A DNA stretch of 64,000 nucleotides from CAZGKW01 sp964526295 (GCA_964526295.1 CAZGKW010000001.1:124001-188000); one strand, 5' to 3'. Counted from the stretch's first letter, positions 6,804-16,108 are shown. Translations and numbers: made by a program. Notes: generated by a model not told the origin, from the letters alone.

Positions 6804-8819
6804 ATGAACGTCAGCCTCAACTGGCTCCGCGAATACGTCCGGACGGACCTCGCGCCCGAGGCGGTCGCCCAGACCCTGACGGCGGTCGGCCTGAACGTCG
6901 AGGAGATCGCCGAAGGGCCCGGCGGCGACGCCGTCCTCGACGTCGAGGTGACGAGCAACCGGCCGGATTGCCTGGGCCATATCGGGGTCGCCCGCGAGCT
7001 GGCCGCCGCCACGGGGGCCGAGCTGGTGGTCCCCGAGGCCGACTACGAGGCGTCCGAGGAGGCCTGCGAGGAGGCGACGCGGGTCGAGGTGGCGGACACG
7101 GACCTGTGCCCGCTGTACATGGCCCGGATCGTCCGCGGCGTCTCGGTGGGGCCGAGCCCGGCGTGGCTGGCGTCGCGGCTGGAGGCGGTCGGCGTCCGGC
7201 CGGTCAACAACATCGTCGACGTGACGAACTACGTGATGATGGAGTGCGGGCAGCCGCTGCACGCGTTCGACTTCCAGGCGCTCCAGGAGGGTCGGATCGT
7301 GGTCCGCCGTGCCGAGTCGGGCGAACGGTTCGTCGCCATCGACCACTCCGAGCACACCCTGTCGCCGGATCGGCTGATCATCGCCGACGCCCGGCGGCCC
7401 GTCGCGCTGGCGGGCGTCATGGGCGGGGCCGAGACGGAGATCTCCGGCGCGACGCGCGACGTGCTGCTGGAGGCGGCGGTGTTCGACCCGCTCTCGATCC
7501 GGACGACGGCCCGGGCGCTTAACCTCTCGAGCGAGTCGAGCTACCGCTTCGAGCGAGGCGTCGATCCGCACGGGACCGACTGGGCCAGCCGCCGGGCGGT
7601 CGGGCTCATCCTGGAGACGGCCGGCGGGCGGGCGGCCCGCGGCGTGTGCACGGCCGGCGCGCCGCTGCCGGAGCGGGCCGAGGTGACCCTGCGGTTCGGC
7701 CGGATCGAGACGGTCCTGGGGATCGCCGTCCCCGCCGAGGAGGCGCAAGCGATCCTGGAGCGGCTCGGCCTGGAGACGCTGGAGGCCGACGCCGAGCGGG
7801 TCCGGGTCCGCGTGCCGTCGTGGCGGCCGGACCTCGGGCGGGAGGTCGACCTGATCGAGGAGGTGGCCCGGCACTGGGGGTACGAGAAGGTGCCGGAGGC
7901 GACGGACGTGACGCTCGCCTACGCGCCCGCGAGCCGGGCCGAGCGGGTGCGGGAGGCGGCGAGCGAGGTGCTGACGGCGGCGGGGTACGACGAGGCGGTG
8001 TCGTTCTCGTTCACGACGCGGGAGAAGGCGGCGCGGCTGGCGCGGGTGCGGGAGGCGGCGGGCGAGCCGCTCGTCCTGCGGGGGACGCCGCTCGTCTTAC
8101 GCCAGTCAGTTCTGCCGGGCCTGCTGGACGGGCTGCGCGTCAACCGCCACGCGGGCGACGCCGGGGCGAAGCTTTTCGAGATCGCCATGCGTTTCGTGCC
8201 GGCGAAGGGCGGGGAGCTGCCCGCCGAGAGCAAGATGCTGGCGATGGCCTCGGGGGACGCGTTCGGCTCGGTCAAGGGCGTCGTCGAGACGCTGCTCGCG
8301 CGGCTGCGGCTGGCGGGGCGCGTCCGGTTCACGCCGGCCGAGCCGCACCCGGACTACGACCCGGAGCGGACGGCGGCGGTGCTGCTGGACGGCGAGCCGC
8401 TGGGCGTCGTGGGGCAGGTGTCAAAGGAGGCGGCCGAGGCGTTCGAGCTGGACGAGCCGCCCATGGTCGCCGAGCTGGTGTTCGACCGGCTGGCGGAGGA
8501 GGCGGTGCTGGAGCCGCGGTACGAGCCCCTGCCGCAGTATCCGGCGATCAACCGCGACCTCGCCCTGGTGGTGGACGAGTCGGTCCGGTGGGAGCAGGTC
8601 GTCGACGCGATGGCCGCGGCGAACGTGCCGCAGGTCGAGTCGGTCACGCCGCTCGACGTCTACCGCGGCAAGCAGGTGCCGGACGGGAAGAAGAGCATTG
8701 CCGTGCGGCTGGTGCTGCGGGACCCGACGCGGACGCTGACGCACGAGGACGCCGACCGGATGCAGGCGAAGGTGCTGGCCGCGCTGGAGTCGGTCGGGGC
8801 CACGCTGCGCCAGACCTGA
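6804..8819 (+). CDS. pheT: Phenylalanyl-tRNA synthetase beta subunit (short form)
   Basis: 671 residues. The start is ATG at 6804; upstream in-frame codons are non-homologous and include the promoter. Typical opening MNVSLNWLREYV, then LDVEVTSNRPDCLGHIGVAR, the B3/4 region (RPVNNIVDVTNYVMMECGQP, LHAFDF), the B5 region (RVPSWRPDLGREVDLIEEVAR) and a C-terminal anticodon-binding ferredoxin-like domain (YPAINRDLALVVDE). The EMAP-type tRNA-binding domain normally inserted after about residue 40, which brings most bacterial PheT to about 800 residues, is absent: VGLNVEE runs straight to the DVEVTSNRPD block. The partner pheS is not in the window. Terminator hairpins follow. Confidence 0.95.
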   Translation: MNVSLNWLREYVRTDLAPEAVAQTLTAVGLNVEEIAEGPGGDAVLDVEVTSNRPDCLGHIGVARELAAATGAELVVPEADYEASEEACEEATRVEVADTDLCPLYMARIVRGVSVGPSPAWLASRLEAVGVRPVNNIVDVTNYVMMECGQPLHAFDFQALQEGRIVVRRAESGERFVAIDHSEHTLSPDRLIIADARRPVALAGVMGGAETEISGATRDVLLEAAVFDPLSIRTTARALNLSSESSYRFERGVDPHGTDWASRRAVGLILETAGGRAARGVCTAGAPLPERAEVTLRFGRIETVLGIAVPAEEAQAILERLGLETLEADAERVRVRVPSWRPDLGREVDLIEEVARHWGYEKVPEATDVTLAYAPASRAERVREAASEVLTAAGYDEAVSFSFTTREKAARLARVREAAGEPLVLRGTPLVLRQSVLPGLLDGLRVNRHAGDAGAKLFEIAMRFVPAKGGELPAESKMLAMASGDAFGSVKGVVETLLARLRLAGRVRFTPAEPHPDYDPERTAAVLLDGEPLGVVGQVSKEAAEAFELDEPPMVAELVFDRLAEEAVLEPRYEPLPQYPAINRDLALVVDESVRWEQVVDAMAAANVPQVESVTPLDVYRGKQVPDGKKSIAVRLVLRDPTRTLTHEDADRMQAKVLAALESVGATLRQT

Positions 8820-8835
8820 CCCGCCGCAATCCCCC

Positions 8836-8862
8836 AGAAAAGACACTAAGTGTCTTTTTTCT
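8836..8862 (+). terminator. Terminator of pheT
   Basis: AAAGACACT/AGTGTCTTT palindrome followed by a run ending TTTTTTCT, 17-43 bases after the pheT stop. It is nearly identical in sequence to the hairpin at 8903-8922. Confidence 0.65.
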
Positions 8863-8900
8863 GCGCACAACTCCTTGCCCGAACGGGACTTACGCATCGC

Positions 8901-8925
8901 GAAAAAGACACTTCGTGTCTTTCTT
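8901..8925. terminator. Second AAAGACAC hairpin (bidirectional)
   Basis: AAAGACAC, TTC, GTGTCTTT, flanked by A5 on the left and TCTTT on the right, so it can act from either side. It abuts the stop of the convergent GH3 gene at 8925. Confidence 0.6.
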
Positions 8926-10460
8926 TAGGTTTCGGCGTGGGAGAGGAGCGGGTCGAGGAAGCGGCGATCGCTGGCGCACAGGGGGACCTTCGACTGGGCG
9001 TCGAAGCGGCCCCGGCTCTTCATCCACGCCCAGAACGTGCCCGGCGGCACGGCCACCACCTCCGGCATCCGCATGGCCACGTCGCCGACACGCTTCCGAT
9101 CGTACTCGACGTTGCCCGCCCGGACGGCGTCGTCCAGCTCCTGCGTGAACGCGTCGAGGCCCGCCTCCGGCCCGGCGTCGAACTCGACGACGTACTGGTG
9201 GGCCCCCCGCTCGGCCAGCCTGTCGGGGAAGATCGGCCCGGCGGTGAACGCCGCCACGCGTGCCCCGGTCGCCTCGGCGGCACGGGCCACCGCTCGGGCG
9301 ATCTCCTCGCCGCTGACGTGCTCCGCGAAGGCGTTCAGCGTCAGCTTGTGCCGCCCCGCGAAGACCAGCCGCGGCGGATCGACCGAGACGAACCGGACCG
9401 TGTCGCCCACGTCGTAGGCCCAGAGGCCGGCGTTGGTCGAGAGGACGATGGCGTAGACGACGTTGGGCTCGACCTCGCCGATCGTCAGGCGCGGCGCCCC
9501 GGGCCGGCCCCACTCCTCGAGCGGGACGAACTCGAAGAAGACGCCGTTGTCGACGAGCAACTCCATGCCGGTCCCGCCGTCAAGGTCCGCCTGGTTCGAG
9601 ATATAGCCTTCACTCGTCGTGAAGGCCTCGAAGAACCGGACCCGGTGGTCGGGGCGGAAGAAACGGCGGAAGGTCTCGCGGTAGGGGTCGAACTTCATGC
9701 CGCCGTGGCCGAGGACCTGGAGGTCCGGCCAGACGTCGCTCATGCCGCCCTCGGTCGGGACGCCCTTCTCCGCGCAGAGCCGGTCGAACAGGACCTTGAC
9801 CCAGCTCGGGATGCCCGTGATGAAGCGAACGTCGCGGGTCACGAGGCGGCGGGTGGCGGCCCGGAGCCGCTCGTCCCAGTCGCAGATGGCCATGACCCGT
9901 CGGCCGGGCTCGTAGAACGCGCGCCCCCACCAGGGGACCGAGTGGGTCCGGATGCCCGACAGGTCGCCCTCCAGGGCCCCGTGACCGGTGGGCCGGAGGT
10001 TGCCCGATCCGCCGAGGTAGGCGAGCTTGCCGGAGAAGAGCCGCCCCGCCAGCTCGGGATCGCCCCGGATACAGGTGGCGAAGAGGGCCCGCACGCCGCG
10101 GACGTTCGAGCGGCGCATCTCCTCGCTCAGCGGAATTCGCTTGTCGCCGGCCGTCGTCCCGGAGGTCCGGGCGAACCACCGGATGCGGCCCGGCCACGAG
10201 ACGGCCGGCTCCCCCCCGTAGATGCGGTCCATCAGGTCCTTGCGGGCCATGTAGTCGGCGATCGGGACGGCCTTGACGAAGTCGGCGTGGGTGCGGATGG
10301 CGGCGAAGTCGTGCCGCCGGCCGAACCAGGTGTCGGCGGCCCGGTCGAGCAGCGAGCGGAGGGTCCGCTGCTGGGCCCCCGCGGGGTCGGCCGCGGCGCG
10401 CTCCAGCCACCGCTGGGTCGGCCCCAGGTACCACGAGGCGATCCGTCCGATGAGGCTCAC
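8925..10460 (-). CDS. GH3 family acyl-adenylating protein (second of a tandem pair)
   Basis: 511 residues from GTG at 10460; the frame is open further upstream but that part is a shadow of the neighbouring gene. GH3 enzymes adenylate carboxylic acids and often conjugate them to amino acids. The ATP motif is RTSGTTAGDKRIPLS. Next come FFEAFTTSEGYISNQ and LWAYDVGDTVRFV, and the C-terminal domain has FAGRHKLTLNAFAEHVSGEE. The start overlaps the stop of the upstream GH3 gene (GTGA), implying translational coupling. The substrate is unknown. In plants the family acts on auxin and jasmonate; bacterial members have few defined roles. Confidence 0.88.
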   Translation of the reverse strand: MSLIGRIASWYLGPTQRWLERAAADPAGAQQRTLRSLLDRAADTWFGRRHDFAAIRTHADFVKAVPIADYMARKDLMDRIYGGEPAVSWPGRIRWFARTSGTTAGDKRIPLSEEMRRSNVRGVRALFATCIRGDPELAGRLFSGKLAYLGGSGNLRPTGHGALEGDLSGIRTHSVPWWGRAFYEPGRRVMAICDWDERLRAATRRLVTRDVRFITGIPSWVKVLFDRLCAEKGVPTEGGMSDVWPDLQVLGHGGMKFDPYRETFRRFFRPDHRVRFFEAFTTSEGYISNQADLDGGTGMELLVDNGVFFEFVPLEEWGRPGAPRLTIGEVEPNVVYAIVLSTNAGLWAYDVGDTVRFVSVDPPRLVFAGRHKLTLNAFAEHVSGEEIARAVARAAEATGARVAAFTAGPIFPDRLAERGAHQYVVEFDAGPEAGLDAFTQELDDAVRAGNVEYDRKRVGDVAMRMPEVVAVPPGTFWAWMKSRGRFDAQSKVPLCASDRRFLDPLLSHAET

Positions 10461-12073
10461 GTGGGCTGGACTCTCCCGCGGGGGACCCTCGAGTCGGCGC
10501 CGGTCGCGCCCGGCCGTCCCGCCGGCACGGCCTCGGACCCGCCGGCCACCTCCAGCACCTCGTCGGCGCAGGTCCGGTCCTCGCGGCACACGGGGACCTT
10601 GCGATAGGCGTCGAACCTGCCGCGGACCTTCAGCCAGGCCTGGAACGTGCCGGCCGGCACGGGCGTGACGCGTGGCGGGACCATGCCGAAGCCCCCGCGC
10701 CGCTTGTCGGCGTAGGAGTTGTTGAGCGCGATCATGGCCCGGTCGATCTCGCGGGCGAACGGCTCGAGGTCCGCAGGCGGGCCCGACTCGAACTCCACGA
10801 CAAACTCGTGACCGCCGACCATGTGGACGGCGTCCGGGAACCGCGGCGCCACCGTGAACGCCGTCACGTGGGCCCCGCTGGCCCGGATCGCCGACTCGAC
10901 CGCCTGGGTCACCTGCTGGCCGATCACGTGCTCCCCGAACGCGTTCATATAGTGCTCGTGGCGGCCGGCGAACTGGAAGCGCGGAGGCACCCGCGAGACC
11001 ACCCGCACCAGGTCGCCGAAGTCGTACGCCCACAGACCCGCACACGAGCTGGCCAGCAGGACGTAGGTCTCGCCCGGCTCGACCTGGCCGATCGTCAGCC
11101 GCCTCGGCTCGGCCTTTTCACGCTCGCCAAGCGGCACGAACTCGAAGAACACCCCGTTCTCGACGAACATCTCGATCGACGGCTCCGAGACGTCCGTCTG
11201 GAAGCCCACGAAGGCCTCGCTGGCGGCGTAGGAATCGATGAACGCCACGTCGTGCCCGGGCCGGAAGTACCGCCGGAACACCTCCCGGTACGGGCCGAAC
11301 CCCGTCCCCCAGTGGACGTAGGCGGTGAACTGCGGCCAGACGGTGCTGAGGCCCCCCTCGGTCGGCACGCCCCGAAGCTCGCACACCCGGTCAAACAGGA
11401 CCTTCATCCAGCTCGGGATGCCCGTCACCAGGCGCACGTCGCGCTGGGCGATACGGCGGGCGGTCGCCTCAAGGCGGCCCTCCCAGTCGCGGATCCGGGC
11501 CACCTCCCATCCCGGCTCGTACGGGCCGCTGAGGACCCGCGGCGTCCAGGTGGCCGAGATGCCCGACAGGTGGCCCACCTCGGCCCCCCAGTCGGTCCGG
11601 TCCATGTCGATGGTCGCCCCGAGGAAGAGGAGCTGGCCGGCCATGACGTCGGCGAACCCGCCGGGCCGGATCCGCTCGCAGCTCGCGAACACCGCCTGCC
11701 CGCCCCGGTAGTTGCACCGTTTCAGGTCCCGCGTGATCGGGATCCGCTTGTCGCCGATCGTCGTGCCGGAGGTCTGGGCGAACCACCGCGGCCGGCCCGG
11801 CCACGTCACGTCCCGCTCCCCGGCGAACATCCGGTCGATCAGGTCCACCCAGGTGACGTACCGACCGACGGGCACGGCCTTGACGAAGTCGGCGTGGGTG
11901 CGGATGGAGGCGAAGTCGTGCTGCCGGCCGAACCAGGTACGCTCGGCACGACGAATGAGCCGACCGAAGATACGGTCCTGGGCGGCGGCCGGGTCGGCCG
12001 ACGCCCGCCGCATCCACCGGCCGATCCGCCGGAGATACAGCGCGTAGCCCCGGCCGAGGAGAGTCCGTGTCAT
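10457..12073 (-). CDS. GH3 family acyl-adenylating protein (first of a tandem pair)
   Basis: 538 residues from ATG at 12073 (MTRTLLGRGYALYLRRIG); upstream in-frame sequence is not protein-like. Motifs parallel its neighbour: QTSGTTIGDKRIPITRD, then FIDSYAASEAFVGFQTD, LWAYDFGDLVRVV and FAGRHEHYMNAFGEHVIGQQ. The two proteins are clear paralogues over their full length. HTHADFVKAVP-like blocks near the N-terminus are almost identical (RTHADFVKAVP in both), so the pair arose by tandem duplication and diverged. The 4-bp overlap keeps their expression linked. Confidence 0.88.
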   Translation of the reverse strand: MTRTLLGRGYALYLRRIGRWMRRASADPAAAQDRIFGRLIRRAERTWFGRQHDFASIRTHADFVKAVPVGRYVTWVDLIDRMFAGERDVTWPGRPRWFAQTSGTTIGDKRIPITRDLKRCNYRGGQAVFASCERIRPGGFADVMAGQLLFLGATIDMDRTDWGAEVGHLSGISATWTPRVLSGPYEPGWEVARIRDWEGRLEATARRIAQRDVRLVTGIPSWMKVLFDRVCELRGVPTEGGLSTVWPQFTAYVHWGTGFGPYREVFRRYFRPGHDVAFIDSYAASEAFVGFQTDVSEPSIEMFVENGVFFEFVPLGEREKAEPRRLTIGQVEPGETYVLLASSCAGLWAYDFGDLVRVVSRVPPRFQFAGRHEHYMNAFGEHVIGQQVTQAVESAIRASGAHVTAFTVAPRFPDAVHMVGGHEFVVEFESGPPADLEPFAREIDRAMIALNNSYADKRRGGFGMVPPRVTPVPAGTFQAWLKVRGRFDAYRKVPVCREDRTCADEVLEVAGGSEAVPAGRPGATGADSRVPRGRVQPT

Positions 12074-12229
12074 GTGCCCCGCCGCCCTCAGAGAGGAATG
12101 CTGCGCGGCGGGCCGCCGCGCCCGCCATCGGCGGACGACTGTAGCAGCTTCGCGCCGGGACTGCAACCGCCGAACGGGGTTGCGTGGAGGAAGGCAGCCC
12201 ACGGCTGGCCGCCAGGGGGCTTGGAAACG

Positions 12230-13489
12230 TCAGAGGGCCGAGCCCGCCGAGCGGCCGGCCAGGTACCCGCTGGCGAACGCCCAGTGGAGGTTGTAGCCGC
12301 CCGTCGGGGCGTCCAGGTCGAGCATCTCGCCCGCAAAGTAGAGGCCCGCGAGGAGCCGGCTCTCGAGCGTCTCCGGATCGACCTCCGACAGGCGGACGCC
12401 CCCCCGAGTCGCCAGGGCCTTGGCGAACCCTTCGGTGCCGATCACCGTCAGCGGTGCGCCCGTGAGCAGCTCGGCCAGGCGCCGCCGCGACGCATCCGGG
12501 ACCTGCTCCGGCGCGGCGTCGCTCGGGACGCCCGCCTGCCCCATCAGGGCCCGCACGACGGGCCGCGGCAACCCGGCCGCCAAGTGCTCGCGGAGCGGTT
12601 CCGGGCCGCCGGTCGCCGCCCACTCGTCGAACTGCGCCGCGAGGGAGTCGGCGTCGGTGCCGGGCAGGAAGCTCAGGCGGATCGGCAGGGCCGCCTCCTG
12701 GACCAGCCGTTCGGTCACGTCGCCGGAGATGTCCAGGATCGCCGATCCGGCGATGCCCGTCCGGGCGAAGACGACGTCGCCCTCGGCGGCCGGACCGTCC
12801 GGCCGGTCGACCCAGGCCCGCACGGGGCCGTGCCGCACGTCGACACACGACCGCGGCCAGTCCTCCTTGACGACCAGGGGCACAAGGGCGGGCCGCGGAT
12901 CGACGATCGTGTGGCCCCCCTGGGCGGCCAGGGCGTAGCCGCTGCCGGTCGCCCCGAGCGACGGCGACGCCTTCCCGCCCGTCGCCAGGATCACCCGCGG
13001 GACGGTCTGGCGTCCGGCGTCGGTGGTCAGGCCGACGATTCGGTGGTCGCCCAGCCGAAGGCCCGTCACCCGGGCCCCGAGCCTCAGGCTGACCCCCAGC
13101 AGCTCGTCCACCCGGTGCCACAGGGCCGACTGGACCCCCGACGGCCGGTCCGAGCTCGGCACGATGCGGACCCCGTTCGGTGAATGCGTCGCCACCCCGA
13201 GGTCGGCCAGGAAGCGCCGCAGGGCGGAAGTGTCCAGGGCCCGCAAGGCCGGCTCGACGAACGAAGCCGACCGGCCGAACCGGGCGGCCAGGGCCTCGAC
13301 GTCGGCCACCGTGGCCAGCTCGGTGTGCTCGGCGTCCGTCGCCAGGCGGAGCGCGGGCCGGTCGAGCTGCTCGAAGATGAAGGCCTGGGCCCCCTGATCG
13401 GCGGCGGCGATAGCGGCCGTCAGGCCGGCGGGACCCCCGCCGACCACCACCACGTCCGCCGGGCTGAACGCCGAGTAGGGACGGGTCAC
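12230..13489 (-). CDS. NAD(P)/FAD-dependent oxidoreductase, HI0933 (BaiN/RdsA) family
   Basis: 419 residues from ATG at 13489. N-terminal dinucleotide fold: ADVVVVGGGPAGLTAAIAAA. The C-terminal FAD block TPTGGYN-type motif is seen as GEMLDLDAPTGGYNLHWAFA, and ILATGGKASPSLGATGSG and TRGGVRLSEVDPETLES are family hallmarks. Oddly, the conserved 'GRKLL.TGGGRCN.TN' stretch that normally follows the first strand is replaced by RPALRLATDAEHTELAT. Either the site is altered or the family branch is distinct. Physiological substrate unknown. It ends about 150 bases upstream of the GH3 pair on the same strand, so co-transcription is possible. Confidence 0.85.
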   Translation of the reverse strand: MTRPYSAFSPADVVVVGGGPAGLTAAIAAADQGAQAFIFEQLDRPALRLATDAEHTELATVADVEALAARFGRSASFVEPALRALDTSALRRFLADLGVATHSPNGVRIVPSSDRPSGVQSALWHRVDELLGVSLRLGARVTGLRLGDHRIVGLTTDAGRQTVPRVILATGGKASPSLGATGSGYALAAQGGHTIVDPRPALVPLVVKEDWPRSCVDVRHGPVRAWVDRPDGPAAEGDVVFARTGIAGSAILDISGDVTERLVQEAALPIRLSFLPGTDADSLAAQFDEWAATGGPEPLREHLAAGLPRPVVRALMGQAGVPSDAAPEQVPDASRRRLAELLTGAPLTVIGTEGFAKALATRGGVRLSEVDPETLESRLLAGLYFAGEMLDLDAPTGGYNLHWAFASGYLAGRSAGSAL

Positions 13490-13631
13490 AGGCGCAAAAA
13501 CCTCCCCTGAAAACGCGGCATACTAGTCCAATCGGCACGGAACGCCAGAAAAACCACTCAAAGCGGCGGTCATGCGGGGCGCCCGGCGGGTGGGCCGGAC
13601 GGCCCGGCCAACGCGTCTCCGGGCTTTGGGG

Positions 13632-13660
13632 TTGACCGTCGCCCCGGCTGCCGATAGATT
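13632..13660 (+). promoter_or_regulatory. Promoter of pheA
   Basis: TTGACC at 13632-13637, 17 bases, TAGATT at 13655-13660, 70 bases before the pheA start. Confidence 0.65.
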
Positions 13661-13730
13661 CTGTGGTTCGGAGGCGGCGGTTTTGCGCGCCGATGGACCC
13701 AGGGAACTGGTCTCCTCAGAGGGCCGACGG

Positions 13731-14816
13731 ATGGACCTCGAGACGCTCCGCAAACGCATCGACGAAATCGACAACCGGCTCGTCGAGCTGATGAACGAGC
13801 GGGCCCGCTGCGCCGTGGAGATCGGCAAGCTCAAGCTCCAGGCCGGCCCGGCCGACGTCTACGCCCCCGAGCGAGAACGCGAGGTCCTGGAGCGGGTCCT
13901 GGCGGCCAACGCGGGCCCCCTGCCGGAAGAGACCGTCCTGGCCGTCTGGCGCGAGCTGATGGCCGCCAGCCTTTCGCTGGAAAAGGCCCTCCGGGTGGCC
14001 TACCTGGGCCCCGAGGGCAGCTTCAGCCACCTGGCGGCCCTGGAAAAGTTCGGCCGCGGGGCCGATCTCGTTCCGGTCCGCGACATCGCCGCCGTTTTCG
14101 ACCAGGTCGCCCGGGCCGCCGTCGATTACGGCATCGTCCCCTACGAGAATACCACCGGCGGCGCGGTCCGCGACACGATGGAATGTTTCCTCTGGGTCCA
14201 CGGGCCGGTCAAGATCCGGGCCGAGACGGCCCTGCCGATCCACCACCACCTGCTCTCGCGGACCGACCGGCCCAACATCACGAAGGTCTATTCGAAGGCC
14301 CAAGTCTTCGACCAGTGTCGCCAGTGGCTGAGCCAGCACCTGCCCCAGGCCGACCGGGTGGCCGTGGGTTCGACGACGGAGGCGGCCCTGCTGGCGAGCC
14401 GCATCGAGGGGACGGCGGCGGTGGCGTCGGACCTGGCGGCCGAGCTCTACGACCTGAACCTCGTGGAGCGGACCATCGAGGACAACCCGCAGAACCAGAC
14501 GCGGTTCCTCGTCCTGGGGCGGGAGACCCCGAAGCCCACCGGCCGGGACAAGACGTGCCTGCTGTTCAGCACGACCCACAAGGCGGGGGCCCTGGTGGAG
14601 GTCCTCGACATCCTCCGCCGCTACGGCATCAACATGACGAAGATCGAGTCGCACCCGTCGCCGTCGAAGACGTGGGAATACTGTTTCTTCGTGGACATCG
14701 AGGGCCACGCCGAGGACGAGAGCGTCCGCGAGGCCCTGGACGCCGCCCGGGAGCACTGCCGACAGCTCGAGGTGCTCGGCTCGTTCCCCGTGGCCGTGGC
14801 CGCCGAGCAGTCCTGA
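13731..14816 (+). CDS. pheA: Bifunctional chorismate mutase / prephenate dehydratase
   Basis: 361 residues from ATG at 13731, with AGAGGG upstream. Residues ~1-85 are an AroQ-type chorismate mutase (LRKRIDEIDNRLVELMNERA). Residues ~90-275 are prephenate dehydratase (VAYLGPEGSFSHLAAL, DYGIVPYENTTGGAV, NPQNQTRFLVLG, the last containing the catalytic TRF). An ACT domain follows (KAGALVEVLDILRRYGINMT, then ESHPS), the site of phenylalanine feedback. It converts chorismate to phenylpyruvate and is followed by the DAHP synthase, so entry to and exit from the shikimate route are co-located. Confidence 0.96.
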   Translation: MDLETLRKRIDEIDNRLVELMNERARCAVEIGKLKLQAGPADVYAPEREREVLERVLAANAGPLPEETVLAVWRELMAASLSLEKALRVAYLGPEGSFSHLAALEKFGRGADLVPVRDIAAVFDQVARAAVDYGIVPYENTTGGAVRDTMECFLWVHGPVKIRAETALPIHHHLLSRTDRPNITKVYSKAQVFDQCRQWLSQHLPQADRVAVGSTTEAALLASRIEGTAAVASDLAAELYDLNLVERTIEDNPQNQTRFLVLGRETPKPTGRDKTCLLFSTTHKAGALVEVLDILRRYGINMTKIESHPSPSKTWEYCFFVDIEGHAEDESVREALDAAREHCRQLEVLGSFPVAVAAEQS

Positions 14817-14904
14817 CGGCGCCGCCGTGTTTCTCCCCGCGGAGAACGCCGAGAGGAACGGGGTGACGGAGAAGTAACCGAGAGACAGGAACGCCCCCTG
14901 GGGG

Positions 14905-14946
14905 CCGTTCAATGTGCAACCCGAAATCCGCAATACGCAGAAGTGA
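14905..14946 (+). repeat. Interspersed intergenic repeat, copy 1
   Basis: The stretch with GTTCAATGTGCAACCCGAAA then TCCGCAATACGCAGAAGTGA lies just before the DAHP synthase start. A related copy stands before secG (16968-17009), and a looser one between the phage genes (3790-3822). Confidence 0.55.
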
Positions 14947-14949
14947 CCC

Positions 14950-15990
14950 ATGATCATTGTGATGCAACAGGGCGTCGAGCAGGGCCGCATCGACGCTGTG
15001 GCCCGGCGGATCGAGGACCTCGGCCTGAAGGCCCACGTCTCGCAGGGCGAGTTCCGCACCATCATCGGGGCCATCGGCGACGAGACCCTCCTGAAGGCCG
15101 AGCGGTTCGCGGGCATGGACGGCGTCGAATCCGTCATGCCCATCATGAAGCCCTACAAGCTGGCCAGCCGCGACTTCCACCCGGAGGACACGTGCCTCGA
15201 GATCGGCCCCCGTCGCGTCGGCGGGCCCACCTTCACCGTCATCGCCGGCCCCTGCTGCATCGAGAGCGAGGACCAGCTCATGACGGTCGCCCGGGCGGTG
15301 GCCGACGCCGGGGCCGGCATGCTCCGCGGCGGGGCCTTCAAGCCCCGAACCAGCCCCTACAGCTTCCAGGGGATGGGCGAGGAGGGCCTGAAGCTCCTCC
15401 AGGCCGCCGGGGCCGAGACCGGCCTCCCCACCGTCACCGAGGTGATGGACGTCCGCGACGTCGAGCTGGTGGCCCGCTACGCCGACGTCTTCCAGGTCGG
15501 CGCCCGGAACATGCAGAACTTTCGCCTCCTCACCGAAGTGGGCCACGCCGAGAAGCCCGTGCTCCTGAAGCGAAACCCGGCCGCCACCGTCGAAGAGCTC
15601 CTCATGTCGGCCGAGTACATCCTCTCGGAGGGGAACCAGGGCGTGATGCTGTGCGAGCGCGGCATACGCGGGTTCGAGACGAGCACCCGGTACACGCTCG
15701 ACATCTCGGCCGTGCCGAACCTGAAGCACGACTCGCACCTGCCGGTCATCGTCGATCCGAGCCACGCCACCGGCCGGCGGGACCTGGTCGGCCCGATGGC
15801 CCTGGCGGCCGTGGCGGCCGGGGCCCACGGCGTGATGATCGAGGTCCACAGCGACCCCCAGCGGGCCGTCAGCGACGGGCCCCAGCAGCTCATCCCGGAC
15901 CAGTTCCGCGAGGTCATGGACGAGATCCGCACCGTCGCCGAGGCGGTGGGGAAGGAGACGACGTCAGGAACCGGGGAACGAAGGAGCTGA
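14950..15990 (+). CDS. aroF: 3-deoxy-7-phosphoheptulonate synthase (DAHP synthase, type I-beta)
   Basis: 346 residues from ATG at 14950. The N-terminal ~75 residues are a ferredoxin-like/ACT regulatory domain (MIIVMQQGVEQGRIDAVARR). The barrel follows with the DAHP synthase signatures VIAGPCCIESEDQLM, GGAFKPRTSPYSFQG, FQVGARNMQNFRLL, VLLKRNPAATVEELL and VIVDPSHATGRRDLV. It condenses PEP and erythrose-4-phosphate as the first step to chorismate. The N-terminal domain in this subclass mediates allosteric control by aromatic amino acids. Confidence 0.95.
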   Translation: MIIVMQQGVEQGRIDAVARRIEDLGLKAHVSQGEFRTIIGAIGDETLLKAERFAGMDGVESVMPIMKPYKLASRDFHPEDTCLEIGPRRVGGPTFTVIAGPCCIESEDQLMTVARAVADAGAGMLRGGAFKPRTSPYSFQGMGEEGLKLLQAAGAETGLPTVTEVMDVRDVELVARYADVFQVGARNMQNFRLLTEVGHAEKPVLLKRNPAATVEELLMSAEYILSEGNQGVMLCERGIRGFETSTRYTLDISAVPNLKHDSHLPVIVDPSHATGRRDLVGPMALAAVAAGAHGVMIEVHSDPQRAVSDGPQQLIPDQFREVMDEIRTVAEAVGKETTSGTGERRS

Positions 15991-16108
15991 GCAGCGGCGG
16001 TGACCCCAAGGGCCTGGGGCCTCGGGTCCTCAGCCCCGCAGTTCCTGCGTGAGTCAAGCGAGGACCTCAAGACAACCACGACGTGCCCTGCGCCAAGGAG
16101 ACCCCTCG

